A stretch of 64,000 nt of DNA from Pirellula staleyi DSM 6068 (GTDB taxonomy: Bacteria; Planctomycetota; Planctomycetia; Pirellulales; Pirellulaceae). Every line of letters begins with the position of its first letter. Within the stretch, counting starts at the first letter, position 1. The notes beneath the pieces were generated by a model. It saw nothing but the letters and a program-made list of their open reading frames with translations, was not told the origin of the DNA and did not search any database. Shown piece after piece: positions 37,384 through 45,089 of the stretch. The stretch is taken from assembly GCF_000025185.1 (NCBI RefSeq), contig NC_013720.1, positions 3,534,001 through 3,598,000 on the forward strand, written 5' to 3'. The position numbers were made by a program, and so were the translations under genes.

Positions 37384-39230
37384 CATGGAAGTCATGGATG
37401 GTGCTCGCCCTCGTGCTCGCTGGTGGAACCGGTTGTGGCACGACACGCTCCCAAACAACTCCGCCAACGGCACCAATGCCGCAGGCTGCTTCACGCGCCC
37501 CGAGCGAGTCGTCTCCTGCTGCGCACGATCCGTCGCGGCGTACGGCTTTTCTCCCAGCCGTCAGCCAAGTATCGATGCAAGTCCCCGTGCAGCCTCCAGA
37601 CGCAGCGCCACTGCCGCCACCCCTGTCTGGCCCCATGCTGGCACCCATTCCTGCGCCGATGCCTCGGCCCATGAACGGTCCGCCGACGGGACCTATGCCA
37701 GCCCCGAGGATTGTGCCCCTTCCTGCGCCGGATCCTGATCCCAACAGCCCCGCTGGCGGCGCGCCGGAAGTCCTTCCTCTGCCGCTGGGAATGGGCGATC
37801 GCAGCCCCACACTACCCGAGCGTAGCCCTGCCGATCGTTTGCAAAATCTGATCGAGTCGGCTGATCCAAGTGCTGAGAATTTCGAGAAGGCACCCCTCTC
37901 GCTCGAGCAATTGATGGGGAGCGTGGTGCAGCAATTTCCACTGGTGCTCAGTGCGCTCGAAGAGCAGCAAATCGCATCGGGTCGCGCGCAAGCAGCGCAA
38001 GGTGCTTTTGATCTGAAGGTCGCCGCCGAATCGATGAACCTGGCGGAAGGTTTCTACGAAAACTATCGGCACGCTGTGAAGGCCGAGCAAGCGACCTGGA
38101 TGGGTGGCTCGCTCTACGGCCAGTATCGCTTGGGCGATGGCGACTTTCAGCCGTGGTACAAAGAACGCGAAACCAACGAAGGGGGCGAACTGAAAGTCGG
38201 CTGGTTAACGCCATTGCTGCGAGGTCGCGAAATCGACGAGCGCCGCGCCGAGATCATGAAAGCCGATCTCGATTTGGCAGCCGCCGAGCCGATCGTTCAG
38301 CAGCAAGTGCTCGAAGCGCTGAGCGTGGCGTCGTATGTCTACTGGTCGTGGGTCGCCGCTGGCCAAAACTTCATGGTCACGCAAGAGCTGCTCGAAGTCG
38401 CCAAGAATCGACAAGCGGCTCTTGCGCGGCAAGTAGAACTCGAAAACATCGCCCGCGTCGAGCTGATGCAAAACGAGCGACTGATCGCCTCGCGTGAAGC
38501 CAAACTTGTCGAAGCGAAACGTAAGCTTCAAGCAGCGGCGATCAAGCTCTCCCTCTTCCTCCGCGATCCGATCGGTAATCCGATCATTCCTTCGGTCGCC
38601 GAGCTACCACCCAACTTCCCGCCCATCGATCCAGCATTGCATACCAAGCTCGAGACCGATATCGCTAGTGCCATCGATATTCGCCCCGAGATTCGGCAGT
38701 TGGCACTGGCCCGCGAAAGCGTTTCGATCGATCTAGCGCAGGGCAACAACGACTTGATGCCCAATCTGAGCACCGTGATTGAAGTGAGCAAAGATGTCGG
38801 CGCTAAGGCGAGCAGCAGCGGAGATAAAACGCCGCTGGAACTCGAAGCGGGTCTCGTCTTCGACATGCCGGTGCAGCGGAATAAAGCGTCGGGCAAAATT
38901 CGTGCATCGCAAGCCAAGCTTTCGCAACTGGCGATCAAGCAGCAATTCACGATGGAAAAGATTGCCACGGAAGTCCAGGATGCTCATTCGGCGCGCGATG
39001 CCGCGATCGAGCGTTTGGCACAAACACGCGAGAATGTTCGACTCGCTCGCGAACTGGTGAATGCCGAGTATCGCAGCTTCGAACTGGGCAATAGCGATGT
39101 GCTGCGGATCGCGATTCAAGAGGCGGCTGAGCTCGACGCACAGCAACTCGAAATCGAAGCGATCGCCGACTATTTCCAGGCGACAGCGCAGCTGCGAATT
39201 GCCACCGGCGAGCCCCTTCGTCGCCCCTAG
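37380..39230 (+). CDS. TolC-family outer-membrane efflux protein
   Basis: The ATG overlaps the HlyD stop by 4 bp, so translation is coupled. The 616-aa protein begins with a lipoprotein-type signal (MVLALVLAGGTGC, Cys near residue 19) and then an unusually long Pro/Ala/Met-rich stretch (about residues 25-140, with repeated PAPMPRPMNGPP words). The rest is a TolC-type channel: two helical repeats with LEALSVASYVYWSWVAAGQN, LMQNERLIASREAKLVEAKR and a second LAQTRENVRLARELVNAEY. It forms the outer-membrane exit of the exporter. The Pro-rich insert would span or anchor in the periplasm and is larger than in typical TolC proteins. Confidence 0.92.
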   Translation: MTWKSWMVLALVLAGGTGCGTTRSQTTPPTAPMPQAASRAPSESSPAAHDPSRRTAFLPAVSQVSMQVPVQPPDAAPLPPPLSGPMLAPIPAPMPRPMNGPPTGPMPAPRIVPLPAPDPDPNSPAGGAPEVLPLPLGMGDRSPTLPERSPADRLQNLIESADPSAENFEKAPLSLEQLMGSVVQQFPLVLSALEEQQIASGRAQAAQGAFDLKVAAESMNLAEGFYENYRHAVKAEQATWMGGSLYGQYRLGDGDFQPWYKERETNEGGELKVGWLTPLLRGREIDERRAEIMKADLDLAAAEPIVQQQVLEALSVASYVYWSWVAAGQNFMVTQELLEVAKNRQAALARQVELENIARVELMQNERLIASREAKLVEAKRKLQAAAIKLSLFLRDPIGNPIIPSVAELPPNFPPIDPALHTKLETDIASAIDIRPEIRQLALARESVSIDLAQGNNDLMPNLSTVIEVSKDVGAKASSSGDKTPLELEAGLVFDMPVQRNKASGKIRASQAKLSQLAIKQQFTMEKIATEVQDAHSARDAAIERLAQTRENVRLARELVNAEYRSFELGNSDVLRIAIQEAAELDAQQLEIEAIADYFQATAQLRIATGEPLRRP

Positions 39231-39361
39231 CAAGAGCCTGTGAGTGAGCACTGCGGCGAGTCGTAGCTCGGCCGCAGGTGGAGGTTCATCTTGGCGAGGC
39301 ACTATATCGCCAGCCGCTGCTTAGCGGGGCGTTGAACAGAGCCCACCCTGCGCAAAGGCTG

Positions 39362-39604
39362 TTAGGTCGACTGGCTACTCGTATAACAGAGCGAGCAGAC
39401 CCGGATTTCGCGCACCGTCTCGAGCCCGATCCCTCCCGGGTCATCGACGTAATCGGTTTTCATCCGCTTCTCTTTGAAATTCCAGCGTCGCAGCTTATTC
39501 GCCTGACTGCGCGCCGGATAAACGGCGACGCGCTGTAGGATCGTCTTGCGATACGAGCGGGTTTTCGATGGGACCAAACATTGACATTGCTGACATCGAT
39601 ACAT
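39362..39604 (-). CDS. Small zinc-ribbon protein
   Basis: The 80-aa protein starts at the internal ATG that gives MYRCQQCQCLVPSKTRSYRK and ends REIRVCSLCY followed by a short Ser-rich tail. Two C-x2-C pairs about 60 residues apart would bind one zinc. DDPGGIGLETVREI is a conserved-looking middle block, and I associate this layout with a planctomycete family of unknown function. It lies downstream of the export operon but on the other strand. The start lacks a clear ribosome-binding site. Confidence 0.6.
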   Translation of the reverse strand: MYRCQQCQCLVPSKTRSYRKTILQRVAVYPARSQANKLRRWNFKEKRMKTDYVDDPGGIGLETVREIRVCSLCYTSSQST

Positions 39605-39996
39605 GAAATGAGCTAATAGGTTACAACTCGCGAAGTCGCTCTCCAATCGCTGAGTGCATAAGGTCTTCTAAGGTAATATTCATTATGATCGAACGGTTCG
39701 ATGATACTATGGAGATGCGCAGTATCAGCGCGGCGCTTTGCTCGCTCGGTTCGAGCAATCGCGATTGCTTTTAGCTTTTGTGGAGAATCTTGATTTCGCG
39801 CAAGTGATCACAGCGGAGGAGCGCGAGGGAGCGGCCTGCTAGGTCGTCGCTGATGCATATAACAGCAGCGATTCTTCGAGAAAACAAGCCGATATGCCTG
39901 CCAGTGCTGGGCAAGGAGGCGATTCACTAGGCGAGCATGTCGCGGCAAAATGATGAGCGATGATCGATCGCTTCAGGGGCTCAGGCTGAAGGTGAG
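39605..39996. other. Noncoding stretch
   Basis: I see no gene here. Short open frames do not resemble known families. A small number of palindromic words are the only structure before the terminator at 39997-40032. Confidence 0.3.
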
Positions 39997-40032
39997 TCAA
40001 AAAAGAGCGACCTAAAAAATGTTTTAGGTCGC
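39997..40032 (-). terminator. Intrinsic terminator of the protoglobin gene
   Basis: GCGACCTAAAA (40007-40017) pairs perfectly with TTTTAGGTCGC (40022-40032) across a 4-nt loop, and on the minus strand a T-run follows within two bases. It lies about 90 bp after the protoglobin stop codon. Confidence 0.8.
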
Positions 40033-40121
40033 TTAATTCGAGGTGTATTATAAGCACGCTGTTTGCGTCGTCGCAAGAGGTATCTTGCGATTGTTTGTTC
40101 ATACAATTAGTACCAATTGTC

Positions 40122-40757
40122 TTAATGCGAAGTCGCCAGTTGATTCGCAGCGTCTTGCGAGGGGGGCGTATCGTTCCAAGTCGATGCTGTTTGATAGTGG
40201 CGATTGATTAAATCGTTTTGAACCCACAACAATTTTTGGAAGGCACGCTGGGTCTTGATTTCGGTCTCGCGGTCGAGTCCCAGCGAGAAGATGGTGGCGA
40301 TCAGTGCGTCGGCTACAAAACCGAGCAGTGCGTTCATCTGCACCAGCGGCACGTTGAGTTCGGAAGAGCCGGCTAGAGGGGTGTGCATCTTCCCCACCAT
40401 GTCGAGATACGAAACCATTTTGGCGTCGTAGGTCCGCTCGACCAACGCGCGAAGATAGCGAGCCAGGTGCGTTTTGCGGAAGGCGATCTGGGGATCGTCG
40501 GCGCGAAGGTTGTCGACCGAGGTGGCTGTGGGGCCATCGTAGCCAGCGTTCCGCGGCACGAAGTGCCGCCAGGTGGCATCGTACTGGGCCAGTTTTTCGT
40601 ACACCGCGTCGACTAGCGCCGGGATGACCGGGGCCAGATGCGGACCGGCAGCGGCCACTGTTGCCAGATCGTCGGCCGTTACGTTCATAAACTCGGCGAG
40701 GTAGCCAAAGCGATAGGCCACGTCGGTTTCGAGGCGAGCTTCATCAATCCGCTTCAT
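40122..40757 (-). CDS. Protoglobin-domain protein
   Basis: The start at 40757 has AGGAACC about 5 nt upstream and gives 211 aa; the frame stays open far upstream but lacks support there. Protoglobins are haem proteins binding O2, CO or NO. The globin pattern is visible: FGYLAEFMNVTADDLATVAA near residue 20, FRKTHLARYLRALV near 95, and VSYLDMVGKMHTPLAGS near 118, where His is the candidate proximal ligand. There is no attached cyclase or methyl-accepting domain. It is divergent from an Rrf2-type regulator at 40950, which suggests NO or redox-linked control. Confidence 0.85.
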   Translation of the reverse strand: MKRIDEARLETDVAYRFGYLAEFMNVTADDLATVAAAGPHLAPVIPALVDAVYEKLAQYDATWRHFVPRNAGYDGPTATSVDNLRADDPQIAFRKTHLARYLRALVERTYDAKMVSYLDMVGKMHTPLAGSSELNVPLVQMNALLGFVADALIATIFSLGLDRETEIKTQRAFQKLLWVQNDLINRHYQTASTWNDTPPSQDAANQLATSH

Positions 40758-40856
40758 CGCAAGGTTCCTGATTCGTTGGAGAGGGGGGCTGAAAGGAAGG
40801 GGAGTTGCTCGCGGCTGCTGGGAATTGAAGTTGACATTCACCGCCGCGAGATAAAA

Positions 40857-40872
40857 TGGACATGAATATCCA
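40857..40872. promoter_or_regulatory. Candidate Rrf2 operator, site 1
   Basis: The 16-bp TGGACATGAATATCCA is a near-palindrome with TGGA/TCCA ends. It matches site 2 at 13 of 16 positions, giving the consensus TGGAYRTSAATRTCCA. It lies between the protoglobin and Rrf2 genes and close to the protoglobin promoter side. Confidence 0.55.
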
Positions 40873-40873
40873 T

Positions 40874-40900
40874 TTGTCTGAATCGTAAATCGGCTATAGT
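40874..40900 (+). promoter_or_regulatory. Candidate promoter of the Rrf2-type gene
   Basis: TTGTCT (40874-40879) and TATAGT (40895-40900) with 15 bp between them fit a short-spaced sigma70-type promoter. Operator site 2 begins at the end of the -10 box, so a bound regulator would block it. Confidence 0.4.
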
Positions 40901-40915
40901 GGATGTCAATGTCCA
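40900..40915. promoter_or_regulatory. Candidate Rrf2 operator, site 2
   Basis: TGGATGTCAATGTCCA is the second near-palindrome of the pair, starting 43 bp (about four helical turns) after site 1. It overlaps the expected transcription start and lies 34 bp before the Rrf2 start codon, which fits autorepression. Confidence 0.55.
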
Positions 40916-40949
40916 GTTTTGTTTTCTCTCGTAGTTTGCGGAAGTTCGT

Positions 40950-41486
40950 ATGTTTTCTCAGACCGTCGAATATGCCCTGCGAGCCGTGGTCTATCTGGCG
41001 GCTGATTCGTCGCAACCAGCGACCACAGAACAGCTTGCAGCGGTGACGAAGGTTCCCAAGGCCTACCTTTCGAAGGTCCTGCAGGGACTTGTACGGGCCG
41101 GGATTTTGCACTCGCAGCGCGGCATCGGAGGGGGGATGACCTTGGTGAAGTCGCCAGCCGACCTAACGATTCTCGAGGTGGTGCAGGCGGTGGAACCGGT
41201 CGCCCGGATTCGGAGCTGTCCACTCGGATTGGCCTGGCATGGCGAGCATTTGTGCCCGCTTCACCGCCGGATGGACGACGCCCTGGCGCTCGTCGAGCAA
41301 GCCCTCGGCTCCAGCACCCTCGCGGAAGTGCTGGCAGAGCCCAGCCGCAGCAAACCGCTGTGGGACGGCGATCCGTCGCTGGCGGTGGTGGGGACGATTC
41401 AGGCGGCGCTCGCAGCAGCGCCCGAAAACGAAGCTGGTTGCATGGGGCTGACTCCTCCACAGGCGAGTTCGCCACCGACTCCCTAA
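40950..41486 (+). CDS. Rrf2-family transcriptional regulator
   Basis: The 178-aa protein has the Rrf2 winged helix (MFSQTVEYALRAVVYLAA, then QLAAVTKVPKAYLSKVLQGL and RGIGGGMTLVKSPADLTI). In the sensor loop it reads RSCPLGLAWHGEHLCPLH, with two Cys 12 residues apart. Classic NsrR/IscR members have three Cys to hold a 2Fe-2S or 4Fe-4S cluster; here the middle position is Trp, so the cluster may be ligated by the nearby His residues or be absent. The divergent protoglobin gene is its likely target. The C-terminus is an unrelated Ala/Pro-rich tail. Confidence 0.88.
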   Translation: MFSQTVEYALRAVVYLAADSSQPATTEQLAAVTKVPKAYLSKVLQGLVRAGILHSQRGIGGGMTLVKSPADLTILEVVQAVEPVARIRSCPLGLAWHGEHLCPLHRRMDDALALVEQALGSSTLAEVLAEPSRSKPLWDGDPSLAVVGTIQAALAAAPENEAGCMGLTPPQASSPPTP

Positions 41487-41626
41487 TTTCAGGGTCGACA
41501 GCCGATTTTGACGCGTGAAAAACCGGCTGGTTGCCCACTCTGCCGAACGCTAGGCATATTCTGGGGCGCGGCGGCTTGTTATGCTGATAGCTTGCAGTTT
41601 AAGCCGATATTTTGGGGAGCGATTGG

Positions 41627-42439
41627 GTGCGAGTTATTATCGAGTCGGATGCTCTGGCGGCCAGTCGCCGAGCGGCACGTTTCATTGCAGATCAAATCCG
41701 TCGTAAGCCCGACACGGTCCTTGGGCTCGCTACCGGAAGTTCCCCTCTCGAGACCTATCGCGAACTCATTCGCCTGCATCAGACCGAAGGGCTGGATTTT
41801 GCACAGGTCACCACGTTCAACCTCGACGAATACGTGGGACTCGGCCCAAGCCATCCGCAAAGCTATCGCCACTTCATGCAGCAGCATCTGTTTGATCATG
41901 TGAATCTGGCGCCGAGCAAAACGCATGTTCCCGATGGCCGTGCTCTCGATTTCGAAGTCCATTGCCGGGTGTACGAACAGCAGATTCGCGACGCCGGTGG
42001 CATCGACCTGCAGCTCCTCGGGATTGGCACCGATGGCCACATCGCCTTCAACGAGCCAGGATCGTCGCTCGGCAGCCGCACGCGTTTGAAGACTTTGGCC
42101 AGCGAAACGATTCGCGACAACGCCCGTTTTTTTGGGGGTGAAGAGAAGGTGCCTCGACTTGCCGTGACGATGGGAGTCGGCACGATTCTCGAATCGCGGC
42201 GCTGTTTGCTGCTGGCCTTTGGTCCCAAGAAGGCCGAGGCTGTTCGCAACACGGTCGAGGGACCGATCACCGCTCAAGTGACAGCCACCGCGCTGCAGCT
42301 GCACCGCGAAGTGGTCGGTATTTTCGACGAAGCAGCAGCCCGTTTGCTGGTACGGCGCGACTATTACGCCGAGGTCGAGCGTGCCCAAACATTGCTGGAA
42401 GCAGGCCAGTATCGAGCACTGGGCATTGGCAACCAGTAA
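41627..42439 (+). CDS. nagB: Glucosamine-6-phosphate deaminase
   Basis: NagB converts glucosamine 6-phosphate to fructose 6-phosphate and ammonia. I chose GTG at 41627 because GGGGAG lies 7 nt upstream and the product then aligns with the usual start (VRVIIESDALAASRRAARFI). Motifs include LATGSSPLETYRELI (phosphate binding), FNLDEYVGLGPSHPQSYRHF with the catalytic Asp, and LGIGTDGHIAFNEPGSSL with the His and Asp of the active site. The 270-aa size is normal. It follows the Rrf2 gene and precedes rhomboid, with no evident nag operon, so it stands alone. Confidence 0.93.
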   Translation: MRVIIESDALAASRRAARFIADQIRRKPDTVLGLATGSSPLETYRELIRLHQTEGLDFAQVTTFNLDEYVGLGPSHPQSYRHFMQQHLFDHVNLAPSKTHVPDGRALDFEVHCRVYEQQIRDAGGIDLQLLGIGTDGHIAFNEPGSSLGSRTRLKTLASETIRDNARFFGGEEKVPRLAVTMGVGTILESRRCLLLAFGPKKAEAVRNTVEGPITAQVTATALQLHREVVGIFDEAAARLLVRRDYYAEVERAQTLLEAGQYRALGIGNQ

Positions 42440-42537
42440 GAATGATTTAATTCCGTAGGTCAGTTCGTCAGCTTGAAATTGTGCGATCCTTCCCTTTTTG
42501 TTCCTTCTAAGCGAGCGCATCGCAAGCCAGGTATCGC

Positions 42538-43578
42538 ATGAGGCAGCTGGTTCAGCTCGATCAAGAGCTCATGGCGGCGAAGCTGACCGCTTGGCTCCGC
42601 GTAAACGGCGTCGACGCGTTTGCAGAAGAAGATAAAAGTGGTTTTGTCGTTTGGATTCGGGACGAAGATGCGATTGCCGAGGCTCGCAAGCTGGCAGCCG
42701 AGTTTCAGTCCAATCCCAACGACCCGCGCTATGCGGCTGCGATCAAGCAAGCTGAAGAGCAGATCATCGCCGAGCAAAAGCGGCTCGAGCAGCAGGTCCG
42801 CAACACGATCAGGCCGGGCGACAACTGGCGCCGCTCGGGTGGTGGCGTCAATCTAGGCAGCGTGCCGCTGGTCACCGCCATTCTGGCCATCTCGGTGGTG
42901 CTCGGTTTGATGGGGGGCGTCTTCAGTAAACCGGACGTGACCAAAGCTCCCTATCGCTGGCTCAATATCGTGGATGTGGTGGCGCTCGACGAGCGGGCCA
43001 ACGTCCTTGGCGAGCAGATCGAGAACGAGCCCGACTATCGCACGGCAGATATCGAAACCAAACGCTCCGAATTGCTCCGAAGGCTCGGTAATCCTGTTTG
43101 GTTTAGCGTGCTCGCGGGAGAATACTGGCGACTCCTGACGCCCATCTTGATGCACTTCGGCATTACCCATCTGCTGTTCAATGGGATCTGCTTTTTTCAG
43201 ATCGGCGGGCAGATCGAGCGTCGCCAAGGGCTCTGGTTTCTACTGCTGCTGGTGCTGCTCACTGGTCTGGCCTCGAACATCGGTCAAGCGGCCTGGGGAT
43301 CGATGATGTTCGGTGGTCTCTCGGGCGTGGTCTATGCTGCGTTTGGGTACGTTTGGATCTCGAGCCGCTACAACCCCATGAGCGGCTATGTGATGGACCC
43401 CGGCAATGTGTTCATCATCATGCTGTGGTTTTTTCTCTGCCTGGCTGGCGAGATTCCGGCACTCAGCAGTTCGGTCGGCGCTATGACCGGTCGCATCGCC
43501 AACGTGGCCCACGTGGTGGGGCTCTTGTCGGGATTTGCGATGGCCGCCGTCGAGATTCTTCGTCAGCGATGGCGATAA
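42538..43578 (+). CDS. Rhomboid intramembrane serine protease
   Basis: The 346-aa protein has a cytosolic N-terminal domain (residues 1-80, acting as a rhomboid N-terminal domain), a first membrane helix near residue 105, and the rhomboid core. Catalytic parts are visible: LMHFGITHLLFNGICFFQ (His and Asn of the oxyanion region), MFGGLSGVVYAAFGY (GxSG with nucleophile Ser) and IANVAHVVGLLSGF (catalytic His). It cleaves substrates inside the membrane. The gene is separated by about 100 bp from nagB with no shared function evident. Confidence 0.92.
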   Translation: MRQLVQLDQELMAAKLTAWLRVNGVDAFAEEDKSGFVVWIRDEDAIAEARKLAAEFQSNPNDPRYAAAIKQAEEQIIAEQKRLEQQVRNTIRPGDNWRRSGGGVNLGSVPLVTAILAISVVLGLMGGVFSKPDVTKAPYRWLNIVDVVALDERANVLGEQIENEPDYRTADIETKRSELLRRLGNPVWFSVLAGEYWRLLTPILMHFGITHLLFNGICFFQIGGQIERRQGLWFLLLLVLLTGLASNIGQAAWGSMMFGGLSGVVYAAFGYVWISSRYNPMSGYVMDPGNVFIIMLWFFLCLAGEIPALSSSVGAMTGRIANVAHVVGLLSGFAMAAVEILRQRWR

Positions 43579-43647
43579 AAATCGGCCCGCGATTTAGTCC
43601 TGCGTCTAGCAGTCAATGTCAGGCAGAAATGAGCAGTCTGCAGGCAA

Positions 43648-43800
43648 GTGTGCCACTGGGCACTGCCTAGTGAACTCTGCCCAGCGAGAAGTGTAAATAG
43701 TCTCTATGTTTTAGGCAGATTTCGCCAACAACATGGGTTTAAACTTCTGCACTGGCAAGATACCAGTGGCACCCCAAACACCTGACATTGATCGATCGAC
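43648..43800. repeat. Dispersed intergenic palindromic repeat, copy 3
   Basis: This starts GTGTGCCACTGGGCACTGCC and ends CCAGTGGCACCCCAAA-CACCTGACATTGATCGATCGAC, the same framework as 13067-13135 with a longer central insert. It lies between the rhomboid gene and the convergent CinA-fusion gene. Confidence 0.55.
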
Positions 43801-43806
43801 GGGATA

Positions 43807-44967
43807 CTACTCCTGCAAAAGAGCAGGGGGAAATGTGAGTCCGACGAGCGTCGGCTCGCTGCGCAGCTGTCGCGACTGGGCATCGCATCGAAACGCCGCT
43901 TCCGGAATTTCGTGAACTCGGTCGCGCAGGACTTTCGGAATCTTGATCTGCGTTGCGCTGCGGAATTCCCCTTGGTGCAGCCGTCCGAAGACGAGCAGCT
44001 GACACCCTTGTTCTACGATCGTTTGCAGATGCGCTTCGTGATCGCGCCGGGAACTGGCGTAGCGGTGGCTGACGATCCGCTCGAGCGTATCGAGCCCCAC
44101 CACAAACGTGGCGCCGGGAAAAATGGTGGCCCACTCCCAAAAACGGGCCGGCTTCACAACCCAGGTGGTATGGCTCGCGGCAAACTGCAGCACGCGCCGA
44201 AGCACTTCGCTGCGTGTGAGGCTCGGCTTATCGACGTTGTCGATCGACATCAGCAGCTCGACCGGCTGTCCTGTCATCGTCGTCGCTGCTTCGATCATTT
44301 GCCGATGTCCCTGGTGCAGCGGATTGAATGAGCCAGGAAAAATCAGCCGACTGGTGATCGTCTCTTCCGTCATCGAAGGCCCCCCGAGACCAACGGCATC
44401 GAGCTCGCTGGCAAGAAGCTGCTGCCAGTGGTCGAGGCTTAGTTCGGTGGCCAACTCTTTCGCCACGCGAAGTCGGCGACTCAGGTACTTTTGCAGATGC
44501 CCGAGGGCTAAGTGGGTCGCCCGTAGTTGCCGGTCGATGCGCGAGTCGGCTTTTCCCCTCAGATCGAGCTTGAAGGTGGTGGGAGGTCGCATTTCGTAGC
44601 GATGGGCGATGGTGGCATAGGCCACGCCGTCGAGATCTGCCGGGGCGTTCGGCCCTAGGTGGCCGGTGATCGAGAGGGCGAGCGAGGCGTGGGGTGTTTG
44701 CCGCAGACCTCGCTCGGCCATCTGCAGGGCAACTTCCGGGGAGACTGCCCCACTGCGATCGAGCGCCGCTAGATCGAGCCCGAGCCAATGGGCCTTCGAG
44801 CGGTTTTGGTAGGTGACGAGGCTCCCTACCAGATGACTTGAAACGCCTGGCACCTCGCTGAGTGTGGCGGCCATTCGGCCCGCCGTGCAGCTTTCGATGG
44901 TCAGCAGCTGCTCCCCATTTTTTTCGAGGAGCCGAACTATTCTCTCGGGATTGGTGTCGGTTGGCAT
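43807..44967 (-). CDS. CinA/PncC domain fused to a nucleotidyltransferase domain
   Basis: Residues 1-165 are a CinA C-terminal (PncC) domain with LTIESCTAGRMAATLSEVPG, VTYQNRSKAHWLG and LALSITGHLGP, the Ser, Tyr/Lys and Thr/Gly blocks of NMN deamidase. Residues 205-386 carry a nucleotidyltransferase fold with IFPGSFNPLHQGHRQMIEA, the HxGH motif. PncC makes nicotinic acid mononucleotide from NMN, and NadD-type enzymes adenylate it, so the fusion could couple two NAD-salvage steps. The NadD C-terminal ISSTxIR motif is not seen, so the second substrate is uncertain. The 386-aa fusion is much longer than PncC alone. Confidence 0.85.
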   Translation of the reverse strand: MPTDTNPERIVRLLEKNGEQLLTIESCTAGRMAATLSEVPGVSSHLVGSLVTYQNRSKAHWLGLDLAALDRSGAVSPEVALQMAERGLRQTPHASLALSITGHLGPNAPADLDGVAYATIAHRYEMRPPTTFKLDLRGKADSRIDRQLRATHLALGHLQKYLSRRLRVAKELATELSLDHWQQLLASELDAVGLGGPSMTEETITSRLIFPGSFNPLHQGHRQMIEAATTMTGQPVELLMSIDNVDKPSLTRSEVLRRVLQFAASHTTWVVKPARFWEWATIFPGATFVVGLDTLERIVSHRYASSRRDHEAHLQTIVEQGCQLLVFGRLHQGEFRSATQIKIPKVLRDRVHEIPEAAFRCDAQSRQLRSEPTLVGLTFPPALLQE

Positions 44968-45089
44968 GTGGTAAAGGATACAGGCACTCGTGAAGATTCG
45001 CAGCTAGCTAAGGGTGCCCTGTCGCACGCAAGCGGAGTTTCGCTAGACTAATGCTCGTGAAAGAAGCCCCGCTCCAGAAGGTTGCTGCG

